The position numbers and the translations under genes are program-made. A DNA stretch of 64,000 nucleotides from Saprospiraceae bacterium. GTDB taxonomy: Bacteria; Bacteroidota; Bacteroidia; Chitinophagales; Saprospiraceae. The notes under the pieces were generated by a model. That model saw nothing but the letters and a program-made list of their open reading frames with translations, made no database searches and had not been told where the DNA came from. Positions 48,952 through 59,917 of the stretch are shown here, piece by piece (the stretch's first letter is position 1; each line of letters begins with the position of its first letter). The stretch is taken from positions 62,001-126,000 of the forward strand of contig JADJNF010000007.1 of NCBI GenBank assembly GCA_016714445.1, read 5' to 3'.

Positions 48952-49668
48952 ATGAAAAAGTTTTTATTTTTTATCTCAATGATCGGTCTTCTTTTTTTCT
49001 TTCAAAGTTGTAACACAGATGCAGACCTGATTGACACTACATCTCCTGGAGAAGAATCATTTTACACTATCTTAGACAGTCTTGACCATGAAGAAGGGAT
49101 GCTTGAAAACAGGTCTTCTACTTTCAGGTACAAGATCAATATGACCGGTAAAACTTTTGGTTCTTACAATTTTCAACGTGCTGCTGATATGATCGTCGTT
49201 AAAGGCATAAAAGGAGCCGGTAGTAAAAACATCAATAATGGAGTGAATCCTTATGATGTAGGTATAAAATCCGGTAGTCCTGCTGCCAATCCGGTCATAG
49301 GATCTATCTGGTATGGAACCAATACCGCTATGTGTTCTTATATGAATATTGGATGCAGTATCGTACCTGCAAATGCATCTCTCGATCTGGCCTATGTTAA
49401 ATGGCTCAATTCCAAGACAATGCAAATTGATCTCGATGGCAGATATTTTAATAATGCAGCATCCGGCGCTTCTCTACTTGGATTTCTTAACATTTTCAAT
49501 GCTACAACAGGGATCACTTCCAAAGCATTCAGAATTATATCCGGCAGAATTATCATCACTTTTGAAAGTAACGGAACCGTAAAAGGAAATATCAATATCA
49601 GCGGAAGTTCATTGAGCGGAGCTGCACCGGTTTCTTATGTCGCTACATTTTCAGGTAAAAAAGCTTAA
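48952..49668 (+). CDS. Lipoprotein of unknown function
   Basis: 238 residues with a lipoprotein signal (MKKFLFFISMIGLLFFFQSC) and a mature part rich in Gly, Ser and Asn with alternating hydrophobic residues, typical of a beta-sandwich or lipocalin-like barrel (FRIISGRIIITFESNGTVKG). No family recognised. It is the first gene of the rightward series of exported proteins, and a structured element follows its stop after 29 bases. Confidence 0.65.
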   Translation: MKKFLFFISMIGLLFFFQSCNTDADLIDTTSPGEESFYTILDSLDHEEGMLENRSSTFRYKINMTGKTFGSYNFQRAADMIVVKGIKGAGSKNINNGVNPYDVGIKSGSPAANPVIGSIWYGTNTAMCSYMNIGCSIVPANASLDLAYVKWLNSKTMQIDLDGRYFNNAASGASLLGFLNIFNATTGITSKAFRIISGRIIITFESNGTVKGNINISGSSLSGAAPVSYVATFSGKKA

Positions 49669-49697
49669 TTCAAATAATTCTTAAATTCTTAAAATTC

Positions 49698-49796
49698 AAT
49701 GTCGTTTAGATAAGACAAAATTATAAAGTCCTTCCCTTTCAAGGGAAGGATTTAGGATGGGTAAAACAATTAAAAATACCTTAACTAAACGACATT
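49698..49796. repeat. Nested inverted repeat with inner hairpin
   Basis: Outer arms AATGTCGTTTAGATAAG (49698-49714) and CTTAACTAAACGACATT (49780-49796) match at 16 of 17 positions. Inside lies a perfect hairpin TCCTTCCCTT/AAGGGAAGGA (49729-49750). The inner part may act as a terminator, while the outer repeat resembles a small mobile or regulatory element. Confidence 0.6.
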
Positions 49797-49817
49797 AAAA
49801 TCTTAAAAAATATATAA

Positions 49818-50921
49818 ATGAAAAATCAAATCAAATTTTTATCCGCTTTATTAATCGTTGTTACCATGTTTTCATGTCAGCAAGACGAAAACACCGATGT
49901 AAATATCATCAGCACAAAAAATACCATTGATCCGGAAATCAAAGCACAGATTGAAAACCAGACAGGATCAGATGAAAATGGAGAAATTACCCGAATATTG
50001 ATGGTGGGCGAAATGCATGAGAGCGAAACTTCACCGGATGTTCTGGTCTCATTTGTTGGCCAGCCCATGATTTATTCCGTAGCAAAAGACAGAACATCTT
50101 TATTGGAATTATTTCGTCTTTCCCTGAACAACAAATTGCCGATTGAAGTATCTATAACTATTGAAGACCATTACATAAAAAATGCCCGGCAGGCAAACAA
50201 CGAAAAGATTAACCAATATAAACAAATGAATAAAGATTTGATGCCTGAAGAACTTTTACCTGAAGAGCTCAATGACAATCGTTTGGAAACCAGATCCAAT
50301 GATATCGTACCCAATCTGACGACAGCTAAAAAGATCTTTGATGAAGTCAACAAAATGAGTGTCGTTTATGCCAATGGAACTTTTGCACCGCCTTCTCTAA
50401 GTATCCCCGGGTATAATCTTGGACGCATACCATATCAATATGCTGATGATGGATGTTATGCCAGAGCTCACGCCATACGCAGGGTGGTCGAAAATAATTT
50501 TGGATATACATCTTACAAAAGATTTATCATTTCTTCCAACAAAGTTCAAATGCCGTTGACTGTCAAAGCAACTAAGTGGTCAAATCGTGGATGTTGTATA
50601 GCCTGGGGATATCATGTAGCTGTGGCTGTAAAAGTCAGACAATCAAATGGAAGTTTGGAATGGTACGTGATCGATCCTTCTATTTTCTCCGAACCTGTAA
50701 CGACTTCCACCTGGGACAATAGTATGATCGGAAACTCCAGTATTGCTTGTAAAAATATGTCAGCCTTTAACAATCAATACAAAAGATATACCATTGCAAG
50801 TCAATACTATACACCAGGTAGCGTTGTCAATAATCAACAATACTTCACATTTGACAACACTTACAATAATACTTATTCTACTATGTACAACTATAGAACC
50901 AGAAGAAGTTGTCCTAAGTAA
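49818..50921 (+). CDS. Secreted protein-glutaminase-type deamidase (lipoprotein)
   Basis: 367 residues: lipoprotein signal with lipobox VTMFSC, a pro-region of about 150 residues, then a catalytic domain matching protein-glutaminase of Chryseobacterium. Key blocks are YADDGCYARAHAIRRVVENN (Cys213), CCIAWGYHVAVAV (His266) and WYVIDPS (Asp286), giving a Cys-His-Asp triad; the His-Asp distance of 20 equals the known enzyme as I recall it. The family turns glutamine side chains in proteins to glutamate, and relatives are used as effectors by pathogens. The long N-terminus probably keeps the enzyme inactive until cleaved. No T9SS tail is seen. Confidence 0.85.
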   Translation: MKNQIKFLSALLIVVTMFSCQQDENTDVNIISTKNTIDPEIKAQIENQTGSDENGEITRILMVGEMHESETSPDVLVSFVGQPMIYSVAKDRTSLLELFRLSLNNKLPIEVSITIEDHYIKNARQANNEKINQYKQMNKDLMPEELLPEELNDNRLETRSNDIVPNLTTAKKIFDEVNKMSVVYANGTFAPPSLSIPGYNLGRIPYQYADDGCYARAHAIRRVVENNFGYTSYKRFIISSNKVQMPLTVKATKWSNRGCCIAWGYHVAVAVKVRQSNGSLEWYVIDPSIFSEPVTTSTWDNSMIGNSSIACKNMSAFNNQYKRYTIASQYYTPGSVVNNQQYFTFDNTYNNTYSTMYNYRTRRSCPK

Positions 50922-50972
50922 TAAACATACTATGATTGTTCTCTCAACTATTAATCAATAAATAACTCCTAA

Positions 50973-51912
50973 ATGAAATTTTATCAAACAGCCATATTAG
51001 CATCATCCATAGTGTTTGTCCTGTCATGCACTAAAGACACAAAAGAAATCCTATCTTCTGAAACAGAAGCAGAACAAATCATCCGACAGCTTTCAGATTC
51101 GGACAACTTAGATGGTGTATTATTTGTGAGTGAAACGGAATATCAATCTTATCCAAAATTGTTTGCTGAAGAAATGCCTGCTATTCAAGCGCAATTTTTA
51201 GAAAACAGGTCAAACATCAAAATCCTGAAAACCCCCAAAGTGGCAAATCTGGGCAAAGAAGGTACTTGTCTGCCATTCGCGATGGGATATGTAGGCGTGA
51301 GTTATCTACTGCATACGACCAAAGGTATGCCTTATGAAGCATTAGAAATGATGCCGGACACCATATCAAAATCAGTAGAATTAAGAGCCATCCGTAGTCC
51401 CGAGTATATCTACAACGCTGCCAAAATAAGTGGTGACTGCGATGCCGGTTGCTATCCATATACTGTACTCCAGTATTTGAAATCTAGTGGTGTGTGCAGC
51501 TTGGAAGAAATGCCTTACTCAGACGAAAATGGATGCAAGACAATGCCCAGTACGATGCAAAAAGAGCGGGCAAAAGTCGGCAAAGTGACCAGTTATGGTA
51601 CGGTACAGAAAAAAAGCACATGAAATCAAAAAATTTATATCACTGGGCTACCCTGTCATATTTGCCCAGTGTCTGAATGATAATTTTTATACCCAAGCTG
51701 TAAAAGCGCCATTCATCTATCATACTTCCGGCGGAAATCTGAGAGGCGGGCACGCCTATGCGGTCATAGGATACGATGATAAGCGGGAAGTTTTTATTGC
51801 ACAAAACTCCTGAGGTCTATCACGTCATGACAAAGGGTATTTTTATAACAAGTATAATATCATATCTACGCCTTCCATTGATTTGCAGTTGTTTGTAATA
51901 AAATCTTTGTAG
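50973..51912 (+). CDS. Papain-like C1 family cysteine peptidase, lipoprotein (frameshift and in-frame stop)
   Basis: A lipoprotein signal (lipobox FVLSC) precedes a propeptide and a C1 catalytic domain: Cys99 in GTCLPFAMGY, SPEYIYNAAKI, then His in RGGHAYAVIGYD (codon 51751) and Asn in AQNS (51805). The frame breaks at a seven-A run (51609-51615); removing one A gives QKKAHEIKKFISLGYPVIF. After AQNS a TGA (51811) replaces the Trp of the NSWG motif, and the frame then continues GLSRHDKGYFYNKY to a TAG at 51910-51912. Corrected length is about 312 residues. The usual Trp after the catalytic Cys is absent. It would cut proteins at the cell surface. Confidence 0.75.
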
Positions 51913-52014
51913 CGAAAAACAGCCAAAATGAAGCGTAAACAATAATTTAACATGATATATTTTGTGCATATCCATAAAATTAAATATCTTGTCACAACAA
52001 AACTTCATCCATCT

Positions 52015-52250
52015 ATGCGCACACTATACATCCTGATCTTCATCCTTTGGGCAAACATGTCTTATGCCCAAATTACCAAAGACTCGCTAACCGAAATACA
52101 AAGTCTTTAGACTCCATCCCCGACATCAGCCTGGCAGAGTTGGGCATAGATACTACCGCTGAAATTGTACCAGATACATTACATTTAGTTATCCCTGCTC
52201 CCATAGAATCTGACAAAGGTTTTGCCCCACCTGTCTCAACCAAGCCATAG
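52015..52250 (+). CDS. Small secreted peptide (frameshifted)
   Basis: ATG 52015 starts a clear signal peptide (MRTLYILIFILWANMSYA). After QITKDSLTE the frame hits a stop, but one added A in the GAAAT at 52094-52096 continues NTKSLDSIPDISLAELGI to APPVSTKP and a stop at 52250. The corrected protein has about 78 residues, a mature part of about 58, acidic, without cysteines. It lies between two protease genes and could be an inhibitor or chaperone for one of them, by position only. Confidence 0.5.
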
Positions 52251-52339
52251 AACTCAGAAACCATATTTTTTGTCTTGCTTTAATTTATTCATAAAAATTT
52301 ATTATTCAAAATATTTTTAAAATCTAAAAACAATTTAAA

Positions 52340-55300
52340 ATGACCAACCTTATAAATAATCTTACCCGAAAATCAATAAACTATATAGTTATTTTAGTAT
52401 TGATGTTATTTATTAATACGTCAACTTATGCAAAACAGATTGATGAAAATATTGCAAGACAGGTTGGACAAAATTTTTATCAAGTGTGACAAGTTTAAAT
52501 GGCTTAAAGACTACGGTAAAAATTGATTTGGTTTATAAAGCCGGTTCAAGCAATAGCAGTACAGCTGCAAAAAATCAGCAGGTCGAATATTTTTATGTAT
52601 TTAATGCAGGGAAAAGCGGCTTTGTAATTGTTGCAGGTGATGATAACGTAACCCCTATTTTGGGATATTCCGACGAAGGAAATTTTAAGTCAAATAATAT
52701 ACCTTTAAGTGTGCAAAAATGGCTTGAAGAGTATAAAATTCAAATAAGATATATAATCGAAAACGATATAAAAGCCTCTGAAGATATTCAAAATGAGTGG
52801 CAAGAATATTTGACTGGATCAATAGAAAATAGAGGTATTAGAAATTCTTCTGTACAGCCTTTGATTAAAACCAAATGGAATCAAGGTCAATATTATAATA
52901 CACTTTGTCCTTACGATAATCAATATAATCAAAGAACTGTTACCGGTTGTGTAGCCACAGCTATGGCTCAGATCATGAAGTATTGGAATTATCCCACTAC
53001 TGGTTCAGGTTTTCATTCTTACAATCATCCAAATTATGGTTCACTTTCTGCAAACTTTGGAAATACAACTTATCAATGGGCTTCTATGCCAAACATTGTG
53101 AATAACTCAAATAATGCGGTAGCAACATTAATGTATCACTGCGGAGTAAGTGTTGACATGAATTATAGTCCTCAATCTAGCGGTGCAGCAGGTGCAGTTA
53201 AGGTAGCCCCTGCATTAAAAAAATTTTTCAGTTACCCTTCCTCAGTTGCCGTGAAAGACAGAGTAAATTATAACACAACACAGTGGATAAATCTACTAAA
53301 AGAAGAATTAGACGCAGGTCGTCCTATGTATTATGAAGGAACTGGTAATGGTTCTGGACATGCATTTGTATGCGATGGTTATGATAACAATAATTTGTTC
53401 CATTTTAATTGGGGATGGGGAGGAAATTATGACGGTTATTTTCAAATAAATGCATTAAATCCAAGTGGTACAGGTACAGGTGGGGGAACAGGAGGATATA
53501 ATTCCAATCATCGTGCAATCATAAACATACAACCTCCAGCGAATACACAACAAGTAGATATAAGATTGTACAACTTTGTGACACCCACTCCAGTAAACGT
53601 AATTATAGGAAACCCAATAAAAGTAACAACAAATGTAAGAAATTTCGGGACAAATACTTTTAATGGTGAAATTTGTGCAGCACTTTTTGATAAGTATAAT
53701 GAATTTGTTGATTATATTCAAATCTATAATAGTATAACAATTCCAAGTGCAGAAAAATTTATAAATGGAATAACTTTTCAAAACAATACTTTATCTGAAG
53801 AATTATTGCAGGGAACATATAAGGTGGGAATTTATTACCGGCCCACTAATGGCAATTGGGTGCTTGTATCTAACGATGGTAACTATAAAAATTGGGTAGA
53901 TATCAATTTTAACAATCCTATTAAAGATGAAGATTATATTGAATTAAATACCCCTTTTACTATATCACCAACAACTTTTATTCAAGGGCAGTCTGCCTCA
54001 GTGAGTGTAAATGTAATAAACAAAGGAACTAATACATTTAAAGGCATATATTATGCAGATCTTGTTAGCATAGATGGTGAGAATTTCCAAAATTTTGGTC
54101 CGACTTATAGGGAATCAAATGGGTTACCGCCTGGTAATAGATATCAAAATCCGCTTGTATTTAATATTTCTTGTATTAATGTGCCTCCGGGAACCTATTG
54201 GTTACGTTTGTGGTACGGAGTGGAATGGGAAGGATTAACAATTTCCAGCTTAGCAGGATCAGGTGCTTTTTCTAATCCAATTAAGGTGATTGTCCAAGCT
54301 CCACCTTTATCACCCGATCAATACGAAAACAACAATACAATAAGTCAATCTTGTACATTACCTTTTTCTTTTTCAGATAATAAAGCCCTTAGAACAACAC
54401 CAGGCTCTAATCTTCATTTGGGGACAGATAACGATTTTTACAAAATAAATTTACCTATAGGTTATAATTACACTATAAAAGCAAAATTATATGATTCAGA
54501 TAATAGTGAAGATGGAAAACAATACACCGCAGATGCATTGTTTTCATATTCTTCAGATGGAAATAGTTGGTCTGATGCTTTTGATCTTGACATGCCTGAT
54601 AATATTACAGTTCAAAATGGTGGAACGGTTTATTTTCATGTAGCTCCTTATTTTGAAGGAATAACAGGAACATATTTATTGGATTTGAGCATTGAAAGAT
54701 CACAATATGTTAGTTGCCAAGTCCCAACAGGGCTTAAAGCAACCGAAATCACATACTCTTATGCAAAACTGGAGTGGAATGCCGTAAATGGGGCATCTGG
54801 ATATCAGACCAGAATAAGATCCGTTGGAGATAATAGCTGGGCAGAGTCATCTGTTTATGTTGAGAATTGGATGAAATGGGGCGGTATAAAACCGGGTAAA
54901 GAAACTGAAATTCAGATTAGAACTCGATGCAATAATAATGTATTTAGCGATTGGTCTGCATCGGTATTTTTTACAACATTTGGGAAGGATGATCCGTATT
55001 GCTATTCTTATGGACAGTCCTGGGATGCGTGGATTGCGGGAGTCAAAGTAGGAAATCTAATAGACAACACGACTTCTAATGGATATGGCTATACAAGATA
55101 TGCAAATCATGGCGCCAACTTCCAAGTTGGTGAGTCATATCACACAACACTTACTTTGGGCAATGAGGGTTCTCCCAAGGATGTATTTTGGCGTTTATGG
55201 ATTGACTTCAATGGTGACAATGATTTTGATGATAGTGGCGAACTGGTAAGAGAGTATGATGGAAAAGGCTTCTCAGATAATTATAGTGCCAATTTTTTTA

Positions 55301-56452
55301 TTTTCATACCCACTACAGCAAAAGTGGGACCCACACGAATGCGAGTAAGCATGAATGTGGGGGAATATCCCGGACCCTGTCAAACCGGAAACCAGCTGGA
55401 TGTGGAAGACTATATTATCAATATTATACAAAATGTTCAACCTCCCGATGCTAACTTCAGCGCTTCGGTCACTTGTGGCCAAGCGCCCCTTACAGTCAAT
55501 TTTACTGACCAAACCACAAATCAGCCAACTTCATGGAATTGGGTTTTTGGTAATGGGCAAGGGTCGACTAATCAAAACCCGAGCGTTACTTACACATCTC
55601 CCGGCATTTATTATGTACAACTTACATCTACAAATGCAGCAGGGACTGATGTTGAAATAAAAAATGGATTTATCACCGTGCTAATGCCAGTTTCAATTAG
55701 CAGTACAAATGATAACATTTGTCTGGGTGACACCATTTCATTATCCGCAATAGGGGCGAATGAATATCTGTGGAGTGGACCGGGTTTTACAATAGTACAG
55801 GTGCGCAAGTAACAGCATCACCTTTATTACCAGGTCAAAATGTTTATAGTGTAGTTGGTAAAACAAATGGCTGTTCTTCTCTTCCCAAAGTTATTTTGAT
55901 TGACGTCCACCCTTCTAAAAAGCTTTCTGCATCGATTATGAAAGTGGCTGCCCGGGACCAAATCTTACTTTCAATGCTGTGATAGAAAATGATGGAGGAA
56001 CTTCGAACATAATTTGGTTTAGAAATGATCAACCTGTTTGGAGTGGGAATCAATTTACATTGCTTTCGGCAAAAAATGGCGAAGAAATTTATTTTGAAGC
56101 AACCCCTGTAAATCTCCCTTTATGCACAAAACCAAATAAAATCATTTGTGATAAGTACAAAGTAGAATGTACCACAGTATCAGGTTTAAAAGAATTAGAT
56201 GGGATTTCAGCTAGTTTAATGCCAAATCCCAATAATGGTTCTTTTACTTTAAATTTGGATTTAGCAAAACCATTGAAAGGTGAAATTCAAATTTTGAATT
56301 CAATAGGGAAACAAATTGTAAATAAAAAAATAGAAATAAATGCTGGATTAAATGGGATTTATTTTGATTTAAACCCAATTTCACCTGGAATTTATTGGTT
56401 GGCATTATATTCAGAATTAGGTATATATCAGACTAAATTTATTGTTAATTAA
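52340..56452 (+). CDS. Secreted C10 (streptopain-like) cysteine protease with FN3, GEVED, PKD and T9SS domains (frameshifted)
   Basis: About 1371 residues when three indels are corrected (T run 52474-52478, T run 55785-55788, near 55935). Signal peptide (ends TSTYA), an inhibitory pro-domain, and a C10 catalytic domain with Cys about 203 (VTGCVATAMAQIMKYW) and His about 340 (GSGHAFVCDGYD), plus the NWGWGG loop. Then two beta-sandwich modules, a PPC-like domain (54320-54690), FN3, GEVED (54990-55430), PKD (from 55437), an Ig-like domain and a T9SS type A tail (LMPNPNNGSFTLNL). It would be exported by T9SS and digest proteins outside. The tail modules match those of the M43 protease. Confidence 0.85.
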
Positions 56453-56638
56453 TTTTGGAATCATTAAGTTCTTAGGTTAAATGTTAAGGAATAATATAGT
56501 ATATCCTATTAATTCTATATAAAGTCATGAGAATAAGATTTGAAATCATATAATTTAGTAGTCCAATGATGTATATTTAGTAATAACTAATATTTTGTAT
56601 CGTTTGCAATATTGACCATATCAGTAAATTGAAGTCTT

Positions 56639-59600
56639 ATGAGATCATTTGTATTATTTTGTAGCTTAATCATCTCTAATTTGTGTTTTACGCAACAAAG
56701 ATCATTAAATAGTGCAATGGATAATAATGTTTACTTAAGAAATTTGGTCATCAAAGCTAAAAGTGAAAATATAAAAGCTCATTATAAAACATCTTTGAAG
56801 TTATGTGATTCTTTACTTTTGAGTTACAAACTAATGCAAAATGAAAACCTTACAGATATTTACAAGCTCAAAGCATTAAATTATTGGTATCTGTATGAGT
56901 ATAGGTTGGCGGGAACGTTTATTGATTCTAGTTTATTTTACTACAATAGAATTCGCCAAAAATCCTATAAAGATTACGTAGATATAATGAATATTAAATC
57001 TCATATTCTGTACGATGAAGGCAATGTAGAAGGAGCAATACATATAGTTGATAGTTTACTTTTAAAATTCAGTAATGAAAACTTTATCGAACTTGCTGAA
57101 ACCATGGACCAGAAAGGAGTTTTTTTTGCTGATAGCAGAGATTTTGCTCCTGCAGAAAATTATTTTCAAAAGGCCAAAAAAATAAGAATTAAATACCAAA
57201 ATGAATTTCCATTAAAACTTTTTTATTCTAATATGCAGTATGGGGCAAACTTTAGAGAAAAAGGGGATCCAAAAAGTGCAATCAATGTATATAACGATGC
57301 ATTAAATATTCTAAAAAATCATAATGGCAATTATGATCAAATGACTAATTTGTTAACCAGGATGTCATTAATTTATCAAGATATATTTGAATTAGATTAT
57401 GCTCTTGAATTAACATTTGATGCATTGAAGATACTTAATTCTAATGCTCTGGAAGTTTCAAATCTAAAATATGCGGAGCTTAATAAAAATTTGGGTGATA
57501 TATATCGATTAAAAAATGATACTAAACAATCAATTGAAAACCATAAAAAGGCCTTAAGTTATTTTAAGGAGTATAAAAGTCAAAACCGTAATTACGCAAT
57601 AACCTGCCATAACTTAGGTACAACTTACGCAGGAATGGGTGAATTCTTAAAAGCCGATTCTCTATTTGATAAATCAATAGCCCTATTGAGTGAAAATCAT
57701 TCAGTTATACCAAAAAATATCAACTATTATCTGATTCAAATTTATAATTCTAAATCCTTACTACATTATAATGCACAAAATTTTAATCCGGCAATAAGTT
57801 CTTATACAAAACTTATCACCTTGATTAAAAAAAATTTTGGAGAAAATTCAATCGATTTATATCAACCATTAAATAATTTGGGTTTATCATATCAAAGCCT
57901 ACAAGAGTTTCAAAAAGCCGATAGTTGTTATACTTCTGCCATTAAACTATTGGAGTCTAACGTTGATAGCAGTATATTTTTCGAATCATTAATTTATCAA
58001 TTGGAATGGTCATATCTAATCTGGAATAAAGCAGAAAATCTTTATTCTAAATACTTATCATCAAATGATGAAAAAGATTTGATAGCATCCTACCATAATT
58101 TTAAAAATTATATAAACTACCTTGGATATTTACGTTCAAGCTTAAAATTAGGGTCTTCTAAAATAAATTTATATAATGATAATAAAATTGCATATGAGAA
58201 GAATTTAACTTTAATAAATAAACTTGGTAAATCTGAAAAAGAGCTTACACATTATTACTTATCTGAAGCATGGAGATGTTTTGAGGAAAGTAAATCACTT
58301 TACCTTTTGGAATCTTTTTATAACAACTCACTATTATCAATTAAAGGGATACCTGATAGTATCATTCATAGGGAAGATGAATATACAAATCAACTTAAAG
58401 AATTAAATCAGAAAATTTTAATTAGCTTAATTGAAAATTCAAAAACTGATGAAATCAATTCCCAAATCAACTCATTGATGTCAAAACTAAAATTAGAGTT
58501 GTATCATTTTTTAGACTCAATAAAAACACTCTATCCTGAATATTATAATGCAAAATACAATCCTGAAGTAATTGATATTTTTGAGTTAAAACATAATTTG
58601 ACCACTCAAACAATTTTAAACTACTTCGTCGGCGACTCTTCTATCTTTATTTTCGTAGTACGCCCCGATACCTTTGATGTGGTGCAGATCAAGAAGGATT
58701 TTGCACTGGACTCTTTAGTCAGGCAAATGCAATCCGGATTGTATGGATATCATGGACAAACACCTGATAAGCGTACGGATGTATTATACAAAAAATCAAT
58801 CATAGATTACACCAGTGCTGCTTTTGAATTGTACAAACGCATAGTAGCGCCGGTTTCCCATCTGCTCACATCCGATCTGGTCATTATACCCGATGGTGTA
58901 TTGGGTTATGTGCCCTTTGAAGCATTGCTAAAAAGCAAACCGGAAAAACTAAATCAGTTTGCTACATATCCTTATATGATCAACGATCACACCATCTCTT
59001 ACAATTACTCTGCAACGCTCTGGCAGGAGATGAAAAACAAAAAACGCAAAAAAGAGCCGACCAAATCACTCGTCGCCTTTGCCCCGTTTTATGAAGGCAG
59101 TTATACCGTACTCGACAGTACGATCAATCTGGTATTTGACACCTTGCCCGATGGTCGGGATACGACGATCTTTCAGGATGTGGTATCCAGAAAAACCTAT
59201 GCCCCACTTCCTTCCAGCGGTATCGAAGCCGGGACAGTCAGTAAGCTTTACAAAGGCGACTATTTTGTCAATAATGATGCCACCGAACAAAAATTTTATG
59301 ATGTAGCCGGTGATTATCGAATGGTACATCTCTCTACTCATGGTGTAGCCGATGCCCGACAAGGAGACTATTCCTATCTCGCCTTCGCAGAGCAGAAAGA
59401 CAGCATAGAAAATGAGTTTCTCTATGTCCGCGATATTTACAATACCCAATTGAATGCTGACCTTGTATTCCTATCTGCTTGTGAGACCGCTCAGGGAGAA
59501 TTGCAACGTGGTGAAGGCATCATCAGTCTCGCCCGTGCCTTCGCGTATGCAGGCGCTAAAAGCATCATCACGACCCTATGGCAAGTGGACGATGCAGCCA

Positions 59601-59770
59601 CCAAAGATATCTCCATCGAATTTTACAAAAACCTGAAAAAAGGGTTTACTAAAGATGTTGCCCTCCGACAAGCAAAACTCCGTCACATCAAATCTGCCAA
59701 AAGTACACAAAAACATCCTTTCTTCTGGGCTGCGATGATCGGGATCGGGGATATGGGTGTTGTGAGATAA
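56639..59770 (+). CDS. Secreted TPR-CHAT protease
   Basis: 1043 residues: signal peptide (MRSFVLFCSLIISNLCFTQ), about 8-10 tetratricopeptide repeats (residues about 60-560, for example NLGDIYRLKNDTKQSIENHK), a coiled linker, and a C-terminal caspase-like CHAT domain with His901 (HLSTHG) and Cys948 (LSACETAQGE), then ARAFAYAGAKSIITTLWQVD and HPFFWAAMIGIGD. CHAT proteases cut partner proteins once the TPR part receives a signal. This one is exported to the periplasm, as commonly in Bacteroidetes. Codon composition turns clearly GC-richer from about 58620, inside the gene, which suggests the CHAT half has a different history. Confidence 0.9.
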   Translation: MRSFVLFCSLIISNLCFTQQRSLNSAMDNNVYLRNLVIKAKSENIKAHYKTSLKLCDSLLLSYKLMQNENLTDIYKLKALNYWYLYEYRLAGTFIDSSLFYYNRIRQKSYKDYVDIMNIKSHILYDEGNVEGAIHIVDSLLLKFSNENFIELAETMDQKGVFFADSRDFAPAENYFQKAKKIRIKYQNEFPLKLFYSNMQYGANFREKGDPKSAINVYNDALNILKNHNGNYDQMTNLLTRMSLIYQDIFELDYALELTFDALKILNSNALEVSNLKYAELNKNLGDIYRLKNDTKQSIENHKKALSYFKEYKSQNRNYAITCHNLGTTYAGMGEFLKADSLFDKSIALLSENHSVIPKNINYYLIQIYNSKSLLHYNAQNFNPAISSYTKLITLIKKNFGENSIDLYQPLNNLGLSYQSLQEFQKADSCYTSAIKLLESNVDSSIFFESLIYQLEWSYLIWNKAENLYSKYLSSNDEKDLIASYHNFKNYINYLGYLRSSLKLGSSKINLYNDNKIAYEKNLTLINKLGKSEKELTHYYLSEAWRCFEESKSLYLLESFYNNSLLSIKGIPDSIIHREDEYTNQLKELNQKILISLIENSKTDEINSQINSLMSKLKLELYHFLDSIKTLYPEYYNAKYNPEVIDIFELKHNLTTQTILNYFVGDSSIFIFVVRPDTFDVVQIKKDFALDSLVRQMQSGLYGYHGQTPDKRTDVLYKKSIIDYTSAAFELYKRIVAPVSHLLTSDLVIIPDGVLGYVPFEALLKSKPEKLNQFATYPYMINDHTISYNYSATLWQEMKNKKRKKEPTKSLVAFAPFYEGSYTVLDSTINLVFDTLPDGRDTTIFQDVVSRKTYAPLPSSGIEAGTVSKLYKGDYFVNNDATEQKFYDVAGDYRMVHLSTHGVADARQGDYSYLAFAEQKDSIENEFLYVRDIYNTQLNADLVFLSACETAQGELQRGEGIISLARAFAYAGAKSIITTLWQVDDAATKDISIEFYKNLKKGFTKDVALRQAKLRHIKSAKSTQKHPFFWAAMIGIGDMGVVR

Positions 59771-59917
59771 TTAAAAATAAGTTTTTATGGTAGTTTTTGA
59801 AGATATTGAACGAACTGACCAAAACCCTAAGTATCCGTTCCTAGCGCAAGTTTATAACTTGTGCTTTTATAGTCTGCTTTGGAAAATAATATTATTTATT
59901 TCGGGATCCAAAATCAT

